From Fragilaria crotonensis (Eukaryota > Bacillariophyta > Fragilariophyceae > Fragilariales > Fragilariaceae), in NCBI GenBank assembly GCA_022925895.1, contig JAKSYS010000256.1:64001-77482 (forward strand): 13,482 nt of DNA, in the 5' to 3' direction. Position 1 is the first letter of the stretch. Every line of letters begins with the position of its first letter. Shown here piece by piece: positions 1 to 7,440 of the stretch. Made by a program: the position numbers and the translations under genes. The notes under the pieces were generated by a model that saw nothing but the letters and a program-made list of their open reading frames with translations, made no database searches and had not been told where the DNA came from.

Positions 1-1
1 C

Positions 2-1171
2 ACAGCATTAAATGCCAATGCCAACACCAATCGCCGAGATATTTTGCATGGAATCCTTGGTGCCAGTGGAGCGTCGCTACTCGCTCTCATGCCATCTTCG
101 GCATCGGCGTCTATCTATTTGGATCCAGCAATGTATGGTGATCAAGAACTCAGAGTCGCCGCTGTGGACTCGCTTCGGGAGCGCGTCCGTCAAGCCATCC
201 TTAAGAAGCCTGCTTTGGCCCCTAGCTTCTATCAACTCGCTCTTCTCGACGGACTATCCTTCAACTCAAAGACACAAACTGGAGGTCCCGACGGGTCTGT
301 CGTCATTTCTGTCATCAACTCCAAGAACACGGATGACTATACGAATAATCTGAAGGAAGCCTGCCAAGTTTTGATTTCGGCTGGAATCGCCTTGAAGAAA
401 TACACTGCGATCACAATTGGTGACGCTGTCGCCATTGCCGGCGCCGAAGCTCTCCACACAATTGGCGGTCCTACGCTTCCGGTGCAGTTGGGAAGGATGG
501 AACCCAACAAAAAGGCGCCGCTGTCTCCATTAGATATTAACATTTTTGATGGTAGTGCCTCGCCGACGACAATCAATGCCGTTTTCAAGGAGGCCGGTTT
601 GACAGAACGAGAAATGACTGCCCTTTTGGGGGGATTATTAACACTCGAGCTCGTGGAGAAGACAAGATCAACAGATGATTGGAAAGCGTCGGCGCGTCCT
701 ACCTTCAGGGAACCAGGCAAAATGGGGCGCATGTCTGATTTCAAGCGTCTATCAGATGAAGATATAGCGGCGATGGAAGAGCGCGATGCGTATGACGATG
801 GCGGCGAATACATTGTCGATTCCTTTGGTACAAAGGACCAAGCCTTCGGGAACCGTATTGGTAAGGACGAGATCAACGAAAAGACTTTCAATAAGTTTCT
901 GCAAGAAGTGAGTGAAAGCGGAAAGAAGGGTATTGCTGGGCGTACTGCCGGTTACATTGCAGATGTGATGTTGGATCCATCAAATCCACCAACGCAGGCC
1001 TGGTTGAATAAGTATGCCGGCAGCAACCTTTCGTATCTTAAGGATCTTGGCATTGCCTATAATGCCATCACTCAGTTGGGGGCGCAGTATACTGGAGGAA
1101 AGTACGAAGCATTGCTAAAGAACAAACCACGCAAAAGTTTGAACAACGACGACTTCGGAGGCATCTTTTAA
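2..1171 (+). CDS. Thylakoid-lumen ascorbate-peroxidase-like protein (TL29/APX4 type), haem-less; 5' partial
   Basis: The frame is open from the window edge to TAA at 1169-1171, so the true start lies upstream; a TTG at 44 is not a credible start. The visible N-terminus carries a twin arginine (codons at 32-37, N-R-R-D) followed by a hydrophobic stretch ending in A-S-A-S near 112, which is a Tat-type thylakoid transfer signal. The body follows class I haem peroxidases: a T-G-G-P-D-G-S motif, an A-D-A-V-A-I-A-G-A-like segment, G-G-P-x(4)-P-x-Q-x-G-R, and a G-L-T-E-R-E-M-x-A-L-x-G segment. The key residues are changed. The distal Arg, Trp and His positions read Gln (233-235), Leu (242-244) and Leu (245-247), and the proximal His position reads Leu (635-637). 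Plant TL29/APX4 is likewise a lumenal peroxidase homologue without haem or APX activity, associated with photosystem II. I therefore infer a structural or regulatory lumen role, not peroxidase chemistry. It converges on the PsbQ-type gene. Confidence 0.8.
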   Translation, partial: TALNANANTNRRDILHGILGASGASLLALMPSSASASIYLDPAMYGDQELRVAAVDSLRERVRQAILKKPALAPSFYQLALLDGLSFNSKTQTGGPDGSVVISVINSKNTDDYTNNLKEACQVLISAGIALKKYTAITIGDAVAIAGAEALHTIGGPTLPVQLGRMEPNKKAPLSPLDINIFDGSASPTTINAVFKEAGLTEREMTALLGGLLTLELVEKTRSTDDWKASARPTFREPGKMGRMSDFKRLSDEDIAAMEERDAYDDGGEYIVDSFGTKDQAFGNRIGKDEINEKTFNKFLQEVSESGKKGIAGRTAGYIADVMLDPSNPPTQAWLNKYAGSNLSYLKDLGIAYNAITQLGAQYTGGKYEALLKNKPRKSLNNDDFGGIF

Positions 1172-1356
1172 ATTTCATGGTTTGCACCTGTGCGGATTTG
1201 AGACTGCAAACAAGACATGGCAAAAATATGAATAACCTGCTAAAGAATTGCATCTAGAGATAGACGCCATGTTATTTGCATTAGCGTAGCACTGAGCAAT
1301 GGCATAGCATCGGTGCTTAACTTCAAGTAGACCATGATGAGAAATCCGAACTCCGC

Positions 1357-1959
1357 TTACTGGAAAGCCATCGTGACGAAGGCTTCAAGATCCATAGCTG
1401 TCTGCTTCGCAGCAGATGTACAACCTGCGCCATCCTTCTTCGACGCCGCCGTTCCAATCAGAATTACATCTGCCTTGACTTTCTTTCCTGCTGCCTTGAT
1501 CTCAGGCGTTGGCGCTAGATTCGAAATAAGATTGACAGTCTCCCCGAGGCTTCCCATTGGACCTATTAAAGTGCCTTGAACTTGTGACCACTTTTTCTCT
1601 TGCGCTAGCTGCGGGATTTCTGCGAGCTTTTTCCCCACAGGCAACAATCGCTTCAACAACACCTGCGGATCTGCTCCTTTGTACAGAAACTCCGAGGGGT
1701 CCACTTTCTTGTTCTTTTCAATCAGAAATTCAATGTAACTAGGAAACTCAATGTTGATAGAATCTCCGTACGCGGCGTTTGCAACAAAAGGGTTGGCAAC
1801 AGTAGCAACTAACGACGAACATCCGATCAGAAACGAGCGCCGTTCTGAATGTTGGTTGAGGTTCTTGGCGACAGGTCCCGACTGAGCAACATTGTATCCG
1901 AGAATCAACTCCAGAGAAACACTACAGAGAACAGCTGTGAGAACGAAGCGCAGAGTCAT
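1357..1959 (-). CDS. PsbQ-superfamily photosystem II extrinsic protein (Psb31 or PsbQ'), thylakoid lumen
   Basis: I chose the ATG at 1957-1959 (200 aa) over the in-frame ATG at 2077-2079. The later start puts a hydrophobic ER signal peptide (residues 4-22) at the N-terminus and has A at -3. The presequence is tripartite: signal peptide, short transit region (about 22-38), then a twin-arginine lumen signal (Arg40-Arg41, hydrophobic to about 60) ending F-V-A-N-A. The mature part is about 138 aa, as expected for small PSII extrinsic subunits. It is helical, with P-S-Y-I-E-F-L near its start and a K-K-W-x-x-V-Q-x-x-L segment like the PsbQ helix motif. In diatoms such proteins bind the lumenal face of PSII and support oxygen evolution. 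I cannot separate Psb31 from PsbQ' by eye; the PsbQ-like fold is well supported, the exact paralogue is not. Confidence 0.72.
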   Translation of the reverse strand: MTLRFVLTAVLCSVSLELILGYNVAQSGPVAKNLNQHSERRSFLIGCSSLVATVANPFVANAAYGDSINIEFPSYIEFLIEKNKKVDPSEFLYKGADPQVLLKRLLPVGKKLAEIPQLAQEKKWSQVQGTLIGPMGSLGETVNLISNLAPTPEIKAAGKKVKADVILIGTAASKKDGAGCTSAAKQTAMDLEAFVTMAFQ

Positions 1960-2512
1960 GGTAAGTGTCTGATGAGAAGCGGTGTTAAGTATAATGAAGC
2001 CATGGTGAAATGCGTTTGCTGAAGCATTTTGATTCGCAAGATCTTTCTTCGTAGAAAGGACAAGTGCAGTACTAGTCACGACGTCGCAGTAGTAATGTGT
2101 GTGTAGTAACGGGAATACATACTGTACGCATTACATATAATCGAGCTCGTCCAAAGCCACTACTACCAGTATGTGGCGAGTACATAAATACAGTACTGAG
2201 GCGTGAGTCGTGACAAGGTTCGAGTTCTCATGAAAGCTCAACTTTTTCACACATCGCAAATCGCTCATCCCCTCAATAAAGCTCTATAACGAGACATAAG
2301 AGTATCGTACTGAGCATACATGCTCGGCAATCAGCAGTGATTGGTCCTTCATTGTATAACTGGTAGTGGCTGACACCTCCTTCGGCATCTCAATCGTAGT
2401 TGTGAACGAAGTTGCTAGCGGCGCGAGGAGCCTCGGGATGAGGGCCTCGGGATTACGTGTCGCATTTTTGTCAACCCTTAAAAGTAAGCTGCTAGAAATT
2501 CACTCATAAAAC
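1960..2512. other. Intergenic region: upstream of the PsbQ-type gene, downstream of the protease gene
   Basis: This 553-nt stretch separates the start of the PsbQ-type gene from the stop of the protease gene, both on the - strand, so it should hold the PsbQ-type promoter and the protease 3' UTR. The in-frame upstream ATG at 2077-2079 would add 40 residues before a well-formed signal peptide and is not favoured. A 10-bp direct repeat (GCCTCGGGAT at 2430-2439 and 2444-2453) is visible. I see no convincing gene, RNA gene or TATA box. Confidence 0.5.
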
Positions 2513-4237
2513 TTATTTTCGCGTTACAGAGCAACCTCCGGCCCGATTTGCAACGTTGCCACTGCCGCAAGGGTTCTTGTCCAGCCATTTCTTTGCATTC
2601 AATGCTTTTACAATGCCATGGCCGTAGTCCCAATCGCACCCAGCCAACCCTCTGTCTTCGGCAGATATGGCCAGAGCAAAGCGGATTTCTTGATTCGTAC
2701 ATTTTGGAAAGTAGCTCCACACCAACGCCGCAGCAGAGACAACATGAGGGACGGCCATGCTGGTCCCTTGAAAAGACGCGTAAGTCCACTCTGGCTCATC
2801 AGATTCGTGGAATCCAATCGACACCTTGGTGCCCACGTAATCTAGAAGACGGATGCCGACCACAGTTGGCACCACAACAGCTGGGATATCAACCTTCGCA
2901 CTGTAGGCGTTTTGCTGGAAAACAGGATTCGCTTCAAAGATGATGGTGCCGTAACCTCCAGCGCGTTGGCAGTTCAAAATCATAACGTTCAACGGTGTCC
3001 GATCACGAGACATTATGCAGATGCCCCCTGCAGGTACCGACTTGGGCGTGACGCAAACAACGTTACCAGACCCACAGTCGAACAAGTTGCCACTACGTTC
3101 AAGAGTGCGGCTTCCTCCAACCTGGGTCGAAGTAAAGCTGTAATCGATGGTGTGAATTGCAGTGAGAGTGGTTGTGGTGGATAGAATGTTATGTCCAGGA
3201 GCCGCAAGCTCAACCTGGTTCGAGAAGTTTGATCCTTCCCAATAGTTTTTCCAAGCATAAATTGCAGTGACTGAAATGACAGCAGGATGTGAAGCGGGGT
3301 ATGCCTGTCTGTTTTGCCCCTGATTACCAGCGGCCGCGACAACCATAACGCCGAGCTGGTTGACTATCTTCTCGTACTTCAAGCGAGATCTTTCCGACAT
3401 GACATCGCCGCCCAAACTGAGATTGATTATCTTTGCTCCAGATGCAACACACTGGTCAACTGCATCAAGAACATCAGATTCGAAGCCACCGGACTTGTCG
3501 TCGAGACTTCGGGTGATGTGAAGTGGGATGTCTCCTGCTCCCCTGACACCGATGTTGTTTCGTCCAAGCGCGGCAATAGTACCAGCGATATGGGTACCAT
3601 GACCATTGAAGTCAATGTTCCATGACCACAACTCTCCTGTCTTGCTGACAGCGTCATTTCCATTCACTTTTCCGCGACTGGGGAGATCAGGGTGTCCTAG
3701 TCCGTATCCGGTATCTGCTATGCACACCTTCACAGGGTACGGCCCGATAGGCAGTTGATCAGCTTGAATCATTCCTATTCCCCACGGGATATTCTCACTC
3801 GCCGCGTGCAGGAGATGGCGGTGTATGCTTCCAAAACCCTCCACAGGTTCATCGCTTTCAAGTCCTTTAATCAGGTCATGTGCAAGGAGAGTCTTTCTGC
3901 TGTCCTCGTCGATTTCAACGACCATAGAGTTCTCGTCGGTATATTCCTTGATTATAGACTTTGCTCGATCCAAAATGGCTTTCCTCCCTTCGGCGCCATG
4001 GTATTCAACAAAAACACGAGAGGCCCGTGAGGTTTCCTGGCCTGTTGAGGATTCCTCGTAACCGTGTTTCGTGTCAGCCTTCTTTGCCCTACGCTCTTGA
4101 ACATATGCGTCTCCCCTAACCCGCTTGTTGGAATGAGAAGGATTCGATTCTAATAGCTCTCGCTCACTCGAGTGAGCAAGTGTGAAGGCAATCAATGTAA
4201 GACAAAGCTGAATTGCTTTTGTCATTCGGCAGTTCAT
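2513..4237 (-). CDS. Secreted subtilisin-like serine protease (S8 family) with PA-type insert
   Basis: The 574-aa protein is read from ATG 4235-4237, which has A at -3 and puts a signal peptide at the N-terminus (hydrophobic I-Q-L-C-L-T-L-I-A-F-T-L-A, cut near residue 21). The open frame extends upstream to an ATG at 4318, but that would add 27 residues before the signal. An I9-like propeptide spans about 73-160. The catalytic triad is complete: Asp175 (I-A-D-T-G), His213 (N-G-H-G-T-H) and Ser493 (G-T-S-M-A-V-P-H), with oxyanion Asn305 (A-A-G-N). About 105 residues between Asn and Ser (373-478) look like a protease-associated domain, as in plant and oomycete subtilases. The catalytic domain closes with G-H-G-I-V-K-A-L-N-A and a short Cys-containing tail. 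It is probably made as a zymogen and exported or sent to a vacuole; the substrate is unknown. Confidence 0.93.
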   Translation of the reverse strand: MNCRMTKAIQLCLTLIAFTLAHSSERELLESNPSHSNKRVRGDAYVQERRAKKADTKHGYEESSTGQETSRASRVFVEYHGAEGRKAILDRAKSIIKEYTDENSMVVEIDEDSRKTLLAHDLIKGLESDEPVEGFGSIHRHLLHAASENIPWGIGMIQADQLPIGPYPVKVCIADTGYGLGHPDLPSRGKVNGNDAVSKTGELWSWNIDFNGHGTHIAGTIAALGRNNIGVRGAGDIPLHITRSLDDKSGGFESDVLDAVDQCVASGAKIINLSLGGDVMSERSRLKYEKIVNQLGVMVVAAAGNQGQNRQAYPASHPAVISVTAIYAWKNYWEGSNFSNQVELAAPGHNILSTTTTLTAIHTIDYSFTSTQVGGSRTLERSGNLFDCGSGNVVCVTPKSVPAGGICIMSRDRTPLNVMILNCQRAGGYGTIIFEANPVFQQNAYSAKVDIPAVVVPTVVGIRLLDYVGTKVSIGFHESDEPEWTYASFQGTSMAVPHVVSAAALVWSYFPKCTNQEIRFALAISAEDRGLAGCDWDYGHGIVKALNAKKWLDKNPCGSGNVANRAGGCSVTRK

Positions 4238-4575
4238 GGTTCTAGATTTTGTGAGAAGCGACAAAAACGTCCTGAGCGACGCACAGTAGTGTTGCTCGAC
4301 GAAGGGTCGTGTTAGCACAGAATTCCGAAATGTGTCAGCAAATTTGTGATCACGTTGATCAGGATCGCGTGGTCTTGGGCATGTCTATACCCACCTTCCA
4401 CCATCAACATCCATTCCCGGGAATCACTTTCAGTTGTGTTAGAATAGTAGGAAATTGCCGTAGACAATGCCGTTTCGTAGGCACCTATGTTGTGACGCAG
4501 GAGTACCCCTTCAATCAGTATAATTAAACCACTCCTGGCTGTTTTCCGCTTCAAATGCTAGTCAGCTGGCGTGTC
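4238..4575. other. Intergenic region upstream of the protease gene
   Basis: These 338 nt lie between the stop of the large helical protein gene and the start of the protease gene, both on the - strand. They should contain the protease 5' UTR and promoter and the 3' end of the neighbouring transcript. An 80-codon open frame (4312-4554, -) shows no recognisable domain and is probably chance. I see no clear core promoter element or repeat. Confidence 0.45.
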
Positions 4576-7065
4576 CTACATCAAATCTTTTCGCAAAGAT
4601 CGCAGCTCTGGCGGCAAGGGAGGAGCGCACGCAGGGTACTGAAGACGAGATGCAAACCCACCTCCAGTCGAAGTCTCGTTTTGCGGAAGTAGGTCGTCCC
4701 CCCATTTCATGGTGGGAAGGCTAGGTCCACTTGCTGCCTCTTGATGCACAGGTGGCGCGTAAGGGAAATCTCTGTCCGCAGCACAGTGTCGTTTGTTTCT
4801 CGACCGTCGTGAAGTGCCTGAGTCAGTAATTACAAACCGCCTTGTCGTCAGATTGCCATCACGCGTGAGCAACATGCCCATTCCAAGATGATTTCGACGC
4901 CAATCACTGCCTTGATTTTTGGGTAAGTCTAACGACTTAGTCGAAACACTCGAGCCATCTACGCTTTCGATTCCGCGTTGCTTAATGCCCTGCAGCGCCT
5001 CGTCAACGTCATGTTCCCTTGCAACCCCATTGTCATCTAAAAAGTGAGCGAAGCCAGATCGTTCTTGTGTGAGCTGTTCCATCATAGAGACGATGACCTT
5101 CACTTGCTCAGCCGCGTTGCTTGCCACCGAAAGAAGGCTCGTGCACTTCGGTTTGCTGCTCGACGTTTCGAGGGATGACCCTGCACTAGAGAGTCGATCG
5201 AATTTCGCCGCCGCAAGATCGAACAGCGTTGTCGCAGAGAAGTAGCACTCCATAAGAATGCCCAAATACTGTTTCAAAAAGTCGCCGCCTTTGTCAATGT
5301 AGACCATTACCCAATTTTTGATCTTCGTGTGGGCAGTAGCCGCGTTTTCAAATGCCTTGACGGCGTCAGTCTCCTTTCCATCGTGCCACATAACGGATCC
5401 ATATGATCGCCAAGCAAGAACCTCTAACTGAACCGCATCAATTATGCCAAACGCTGCTTCGCTGGTACTGGCTCCGCCCTTCCGGTCATCAGTAGCTAGA
5501 GCCTGAAGCTGCAGGGCGCATTGTCGAGAAAGCATTAGTGAGCTCGCTGCTTCAGTTCGTTGCTTCTTCTTCGTGGCAGACGGTGCCTTGACCGAGAGAC
5601 TAAGCTCCAACAACGCGATTCCAAAGTTTGTTTGTGCTCTGCCTTTGAGCAGAAGTAGATTTCTCCTAATCAAGCGCGCATCTTCTGTGTTGTTTCCTGC
5701 ATCTCGGACAATCAATTTATGAGCAGCTTCCTGCTGATCAACAAGTTTCATGGATTCTGCAAAACAATCCTTTGCTTCCGTCAGATTGTACGCGCCTTGG
5801 AGGCCTAGTAAATCATTACCGAGCTGCATTGTTTCCTTTCTCAGGTGCTCCCGCACGTCCCAAATTTCGAGCGCATCCTCCTTGGCATCCACTGCCGCGG
5901 ACAAAGCCTTCCTCAGCCTTGCGACACGTGTCCTTCGATTCTTGATACTGCCATCTTCTGGTTCTGTGCTTTCCGGCTTGTCCTCTTCCCCAATTTCTGC
6001 CTCCAATTGTTCTCGCGCAATTTCAAGGTCCGTGGCGTCAACTCCAAACGCTGATTTAATAGCTTTGAGTGATGACATGTTTGTCGTCACGACTTCTTCA
6101 GCCATGGTTTTGAGAACATAGACACCACAGTCTTCGTCGTCATCTGAATCTGCAATGACCCGTTGTCGCTTTTTCGAGTCAACCTGACTGAGTTGACTTA
6201 TTATTCGCGAAGGCAGAGACAGTTGAGCTTTCCATTGTGTCGCTGTCCATCCTGTGGGCAAGGCACCTTCATCGCCCTTGACTTGAAATTCGTTGGCACG
6301 ACGTTGAAGTTTGAAACATCCACGTACCTCCAGATATTCCATCTTATCTTGCGTCGCAAACGTTACCTTGCGGTTGGGAAGGAGCTTCACGAGATCTCCT
6401 TTTACTCTCTCGCGAAAGGCATCCAGTGATTTTCGAATTAAGTGAAGCTGCGTTTCATGTGTGTCGAGAGAGGCTTCAAAGGATTCAGCACCATGATCCA
6501 GCAATGTGTCCCATATCTTTGACTTTGAGCCACCAGAAATCTTGGACAAGGCGTTGACTAGCCTCGCTTGGACTCCACAATTGGCATCAAAAAATTCGTC
6601 CCACCCAAAGCCTGAGTAGGTCAAGTCTTTGGAATATAGCATGGTATAGCCATCGCCTCGAATTTGGTTCATAGTGAGGTTGGATTTGTATTTCACGGCC
6701 TGAATATCCCCAGGATGCCTACACTCCCCACTGGCAAGCAAGATCATGCCGTCGCCAAGTCGAAGATAGCATTGTAAAATATGTTGCAGAATCGATTGCA
6801 GATTAGATGCTTTCGAATCTTGAAGTATTTTATAAGCCATCTCCCAGCACTCATACAAGGCCGTGACGGCATGTTTCAACGATGTGCGTTTGACAGTAAG
6901 GGTTTGAAGGATATGCTGCGCATGGTGAACCAACTTCGAAATGTGCCTCCTTAGTTTTGCCATTTCCTCTTCGGATCCTTGAAAGCGCTTCTGGTATTTC
7001 TTTATGAATTGGTCGACAGAACGTTGCAAACAGCAACAGGCATCATCGATGGTGGTGTCAATCAT
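4576..7065 (-). CDS. Large helical protein of unknown function, probably nuclear, with TPR-like segments
   Basis: This is an uninterrupted 829-aa frame from ATG 7063-7065, with an in-frame TGA about 20 nt upstream, so the start is bounded. I do not recognise the family. Residues 1-110 and 330-670 are dominated by amphipathic helices. Residues about 465-490 (G-R-A-Q-T-N-F-G-I-A-L-L-E) and 553-579 (Y-G-S-V-M-W-x(3)-K-E-x-D-A-V-K-A-F-E-x-A-A) resemble tetratricopeptide helices. A basic patch followed by acid (K-K-R-Q-R then D-S-D-D-D-E-D, 298-312) looks like a nuclear localisation signal next to a CK2-type acidic site, and K-N-R-R-T-R (376-381) adds another basic cluster. The C-terminal 160 residues are low in structure and rich in Ser, Arg and Pro. 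There is no signal peptide or membrane span. A scaffold or assembly role is possible but not shown. Confidence 0.8.
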   Translation of the reverse strand: MIDTTIDDACCCLQRSVDQFIKKYQKRFQGSEEEMAKLRRHISKLVHHAQHILQTLTVKRTSLKHAVTALYECWEMAYKILQDSKASNLQSILQHILQCYLRLGDGMILLASGECRHPGDIQAVKYKSNLTMNQIRGDGYTMLYSKDLTYSGFGWDEFFDANCGVQARLVNALSKISGGSKSKIWDTLLDHGAESFEASLDTHETQLHLIRKSLDAFRERVKGDLVKLLPNRKVTFATQDKMEYLEVRGCFKLQRRANEFQVKGDEGALPTGWTATQWKAQLSLPSRIISQLSQVDSKKRQRVIADSDDDEDCGVYVLKTMAEEVVTTNMSSLKAIKSAFGVDATDLEIAREQLEAEIGEEDKPESTEPEDGSIKNRRTRVARLRKALSAAVDAKEDALEIWDVREHLRKETMQLGNDLLGLQGAYNLTEAKDCFAESMKLVDQQEAAHKLIVRDAGNNTEDARLIRRNLLLLKGRAQTNFGIALLELSLSVKAPSATKKKQRTEAASSLMLSRQCALQLQALATDDRKGGASTSEAAFGIIDAVQLEVLAWRSYGSVMWHDGKETDAVKAFENAATAHTKIKNWVMVYIDKGGDFLKQYLGILMECYFSATTLFDLAAAKFDRLSSAGSSLETSSSKPKCTSLLSVASNAAEQVKVIVSMMEQLTQERSGFAHFLDDNGVAREHDVDEALQGIKQRGIESVDGSSVSTKSLDLPKNQGSDWRRNHLGMGMLLTRDGNLTTRRFVITDSGTSRRSRNKRHCAADRDFPYAPPVHQEAASGPSLPTMKWGDDLLPQNETSTGGGFASRLQYPACAPPLPPELRSLRKDLM

Positions 7066-7074
7066 CGAGCTGAC

Positions 7075-7136
7075 TGCTGACCGCCCTCACAGGTGGGGTT
7101 ACGGTCAGCAATGATCGCCTTCAGCGGGTTGATCAT
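7075..7136. promoter_or_regulatory. Two consecutive inverted repeats just before the helical-protein start codon
   Basis: TGCTGACCG (7075-7083) pairs perfectly with CGGTCAGCA (7102-7110) around an 18-nt loop. Immediately after, ATGATC (7111-7116) pairs with GATCAT (7131-7136). They lie 10-70 nt upstream of the ATG at 7063-7065 on the - strand, so they probably fall in its 5' UTR or core promoter. They are outside the transposon ends. Function is unknown. Confidence 0.4.
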
Positions 7137-7166
7137 TTTAATCCGATGAAAAAAGGGTTTAGGCCG

Positions 7167-7185
7167 ATGCTTACCGTTAACAAAA
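7167..7185 (+). repeat. Left terminal inverted repeat of the Harbinger-type element
   Basis: ATGCTTACCGTTAACAAAA. The reverse complement of 11337-11355 differs from it only at the two bases after ATGCTTACCGT. The similarity continues loosely inward (ACAAAATTCG occurs on both sides). The outer limit is inferred from the end of similarity. Confidence 0.72.
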
Positions 7186-7321
7186 CTGTTTTCACAAAAT
7201 TCGCAGCGCGGTTTGTTGCAAGTTTTGTGTGACTACCCTCCTTACGGTAACAAAACTGTTTTCACAGAATTTGCAGCACGTTTTGTTGCAAGTTTTGTGT
7301 GACAACCTCCTTACCGTCAAC
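7171..7321. repeat. 70-bp tandem repeat (2.2 copies) at the left end of the element
   Basis: Copies start near 7171 and 7241, with a third partial copy (TTACCGTCAAC) at 7311. Each begins with a TTACCGT/TTACGGT block like the terminal repeat, then AACAAAACTGTTTTCACA, a GCAGC core and a TTGTTGCAAGTTTTGTGTGA block. Within each copy CACAAAA pairs with TTTTGTG (for example 7193-7199 with 7223-7229), so each can form a hairpin. They may be transposase-binding subterminal repeats or a duplicated element end. Confidence 0.85.
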
Positions 7322-7440
7322 AGAAAAAATTATTTTATATTTAATATTCATACATGAGGAGCATCTATAATGGATAAGATATGCACAGTGGAATGCTGGT
7401 CATTTTACGAGACTCGTCCATTTTGCACCTTCACACCACC

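Noticed and set aside
337-891. 184-codon open frame on the - strand inside the peroxidase-like gene
   Set aside because: It lies opposite a clearly conserved coding frame and its translation shows no family features.
1960-2079. 40-residue N-terminal extension of the PsbQ-type protein from the upstream ATG at 2077-2079
   Set aside because: It would bury the ER signal peptide internally; the ATG at 1957-1959 gives a normal tripartite lumen presequence with a good start context.
4238-4318. 27-residue N-terminal extension of the protease from the ATG at 4316-4318
   Set aside because: It places non-hydrophobic residues before a clear signal peptide; the ATG at 4235-4237 fits better.
4312-4554. 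80-codon open frame on the - strand in the gap upstream of the protease
   Set aside because: No recognisable domain, it overlaps the likely promoter, and it is of a length expected by chance.
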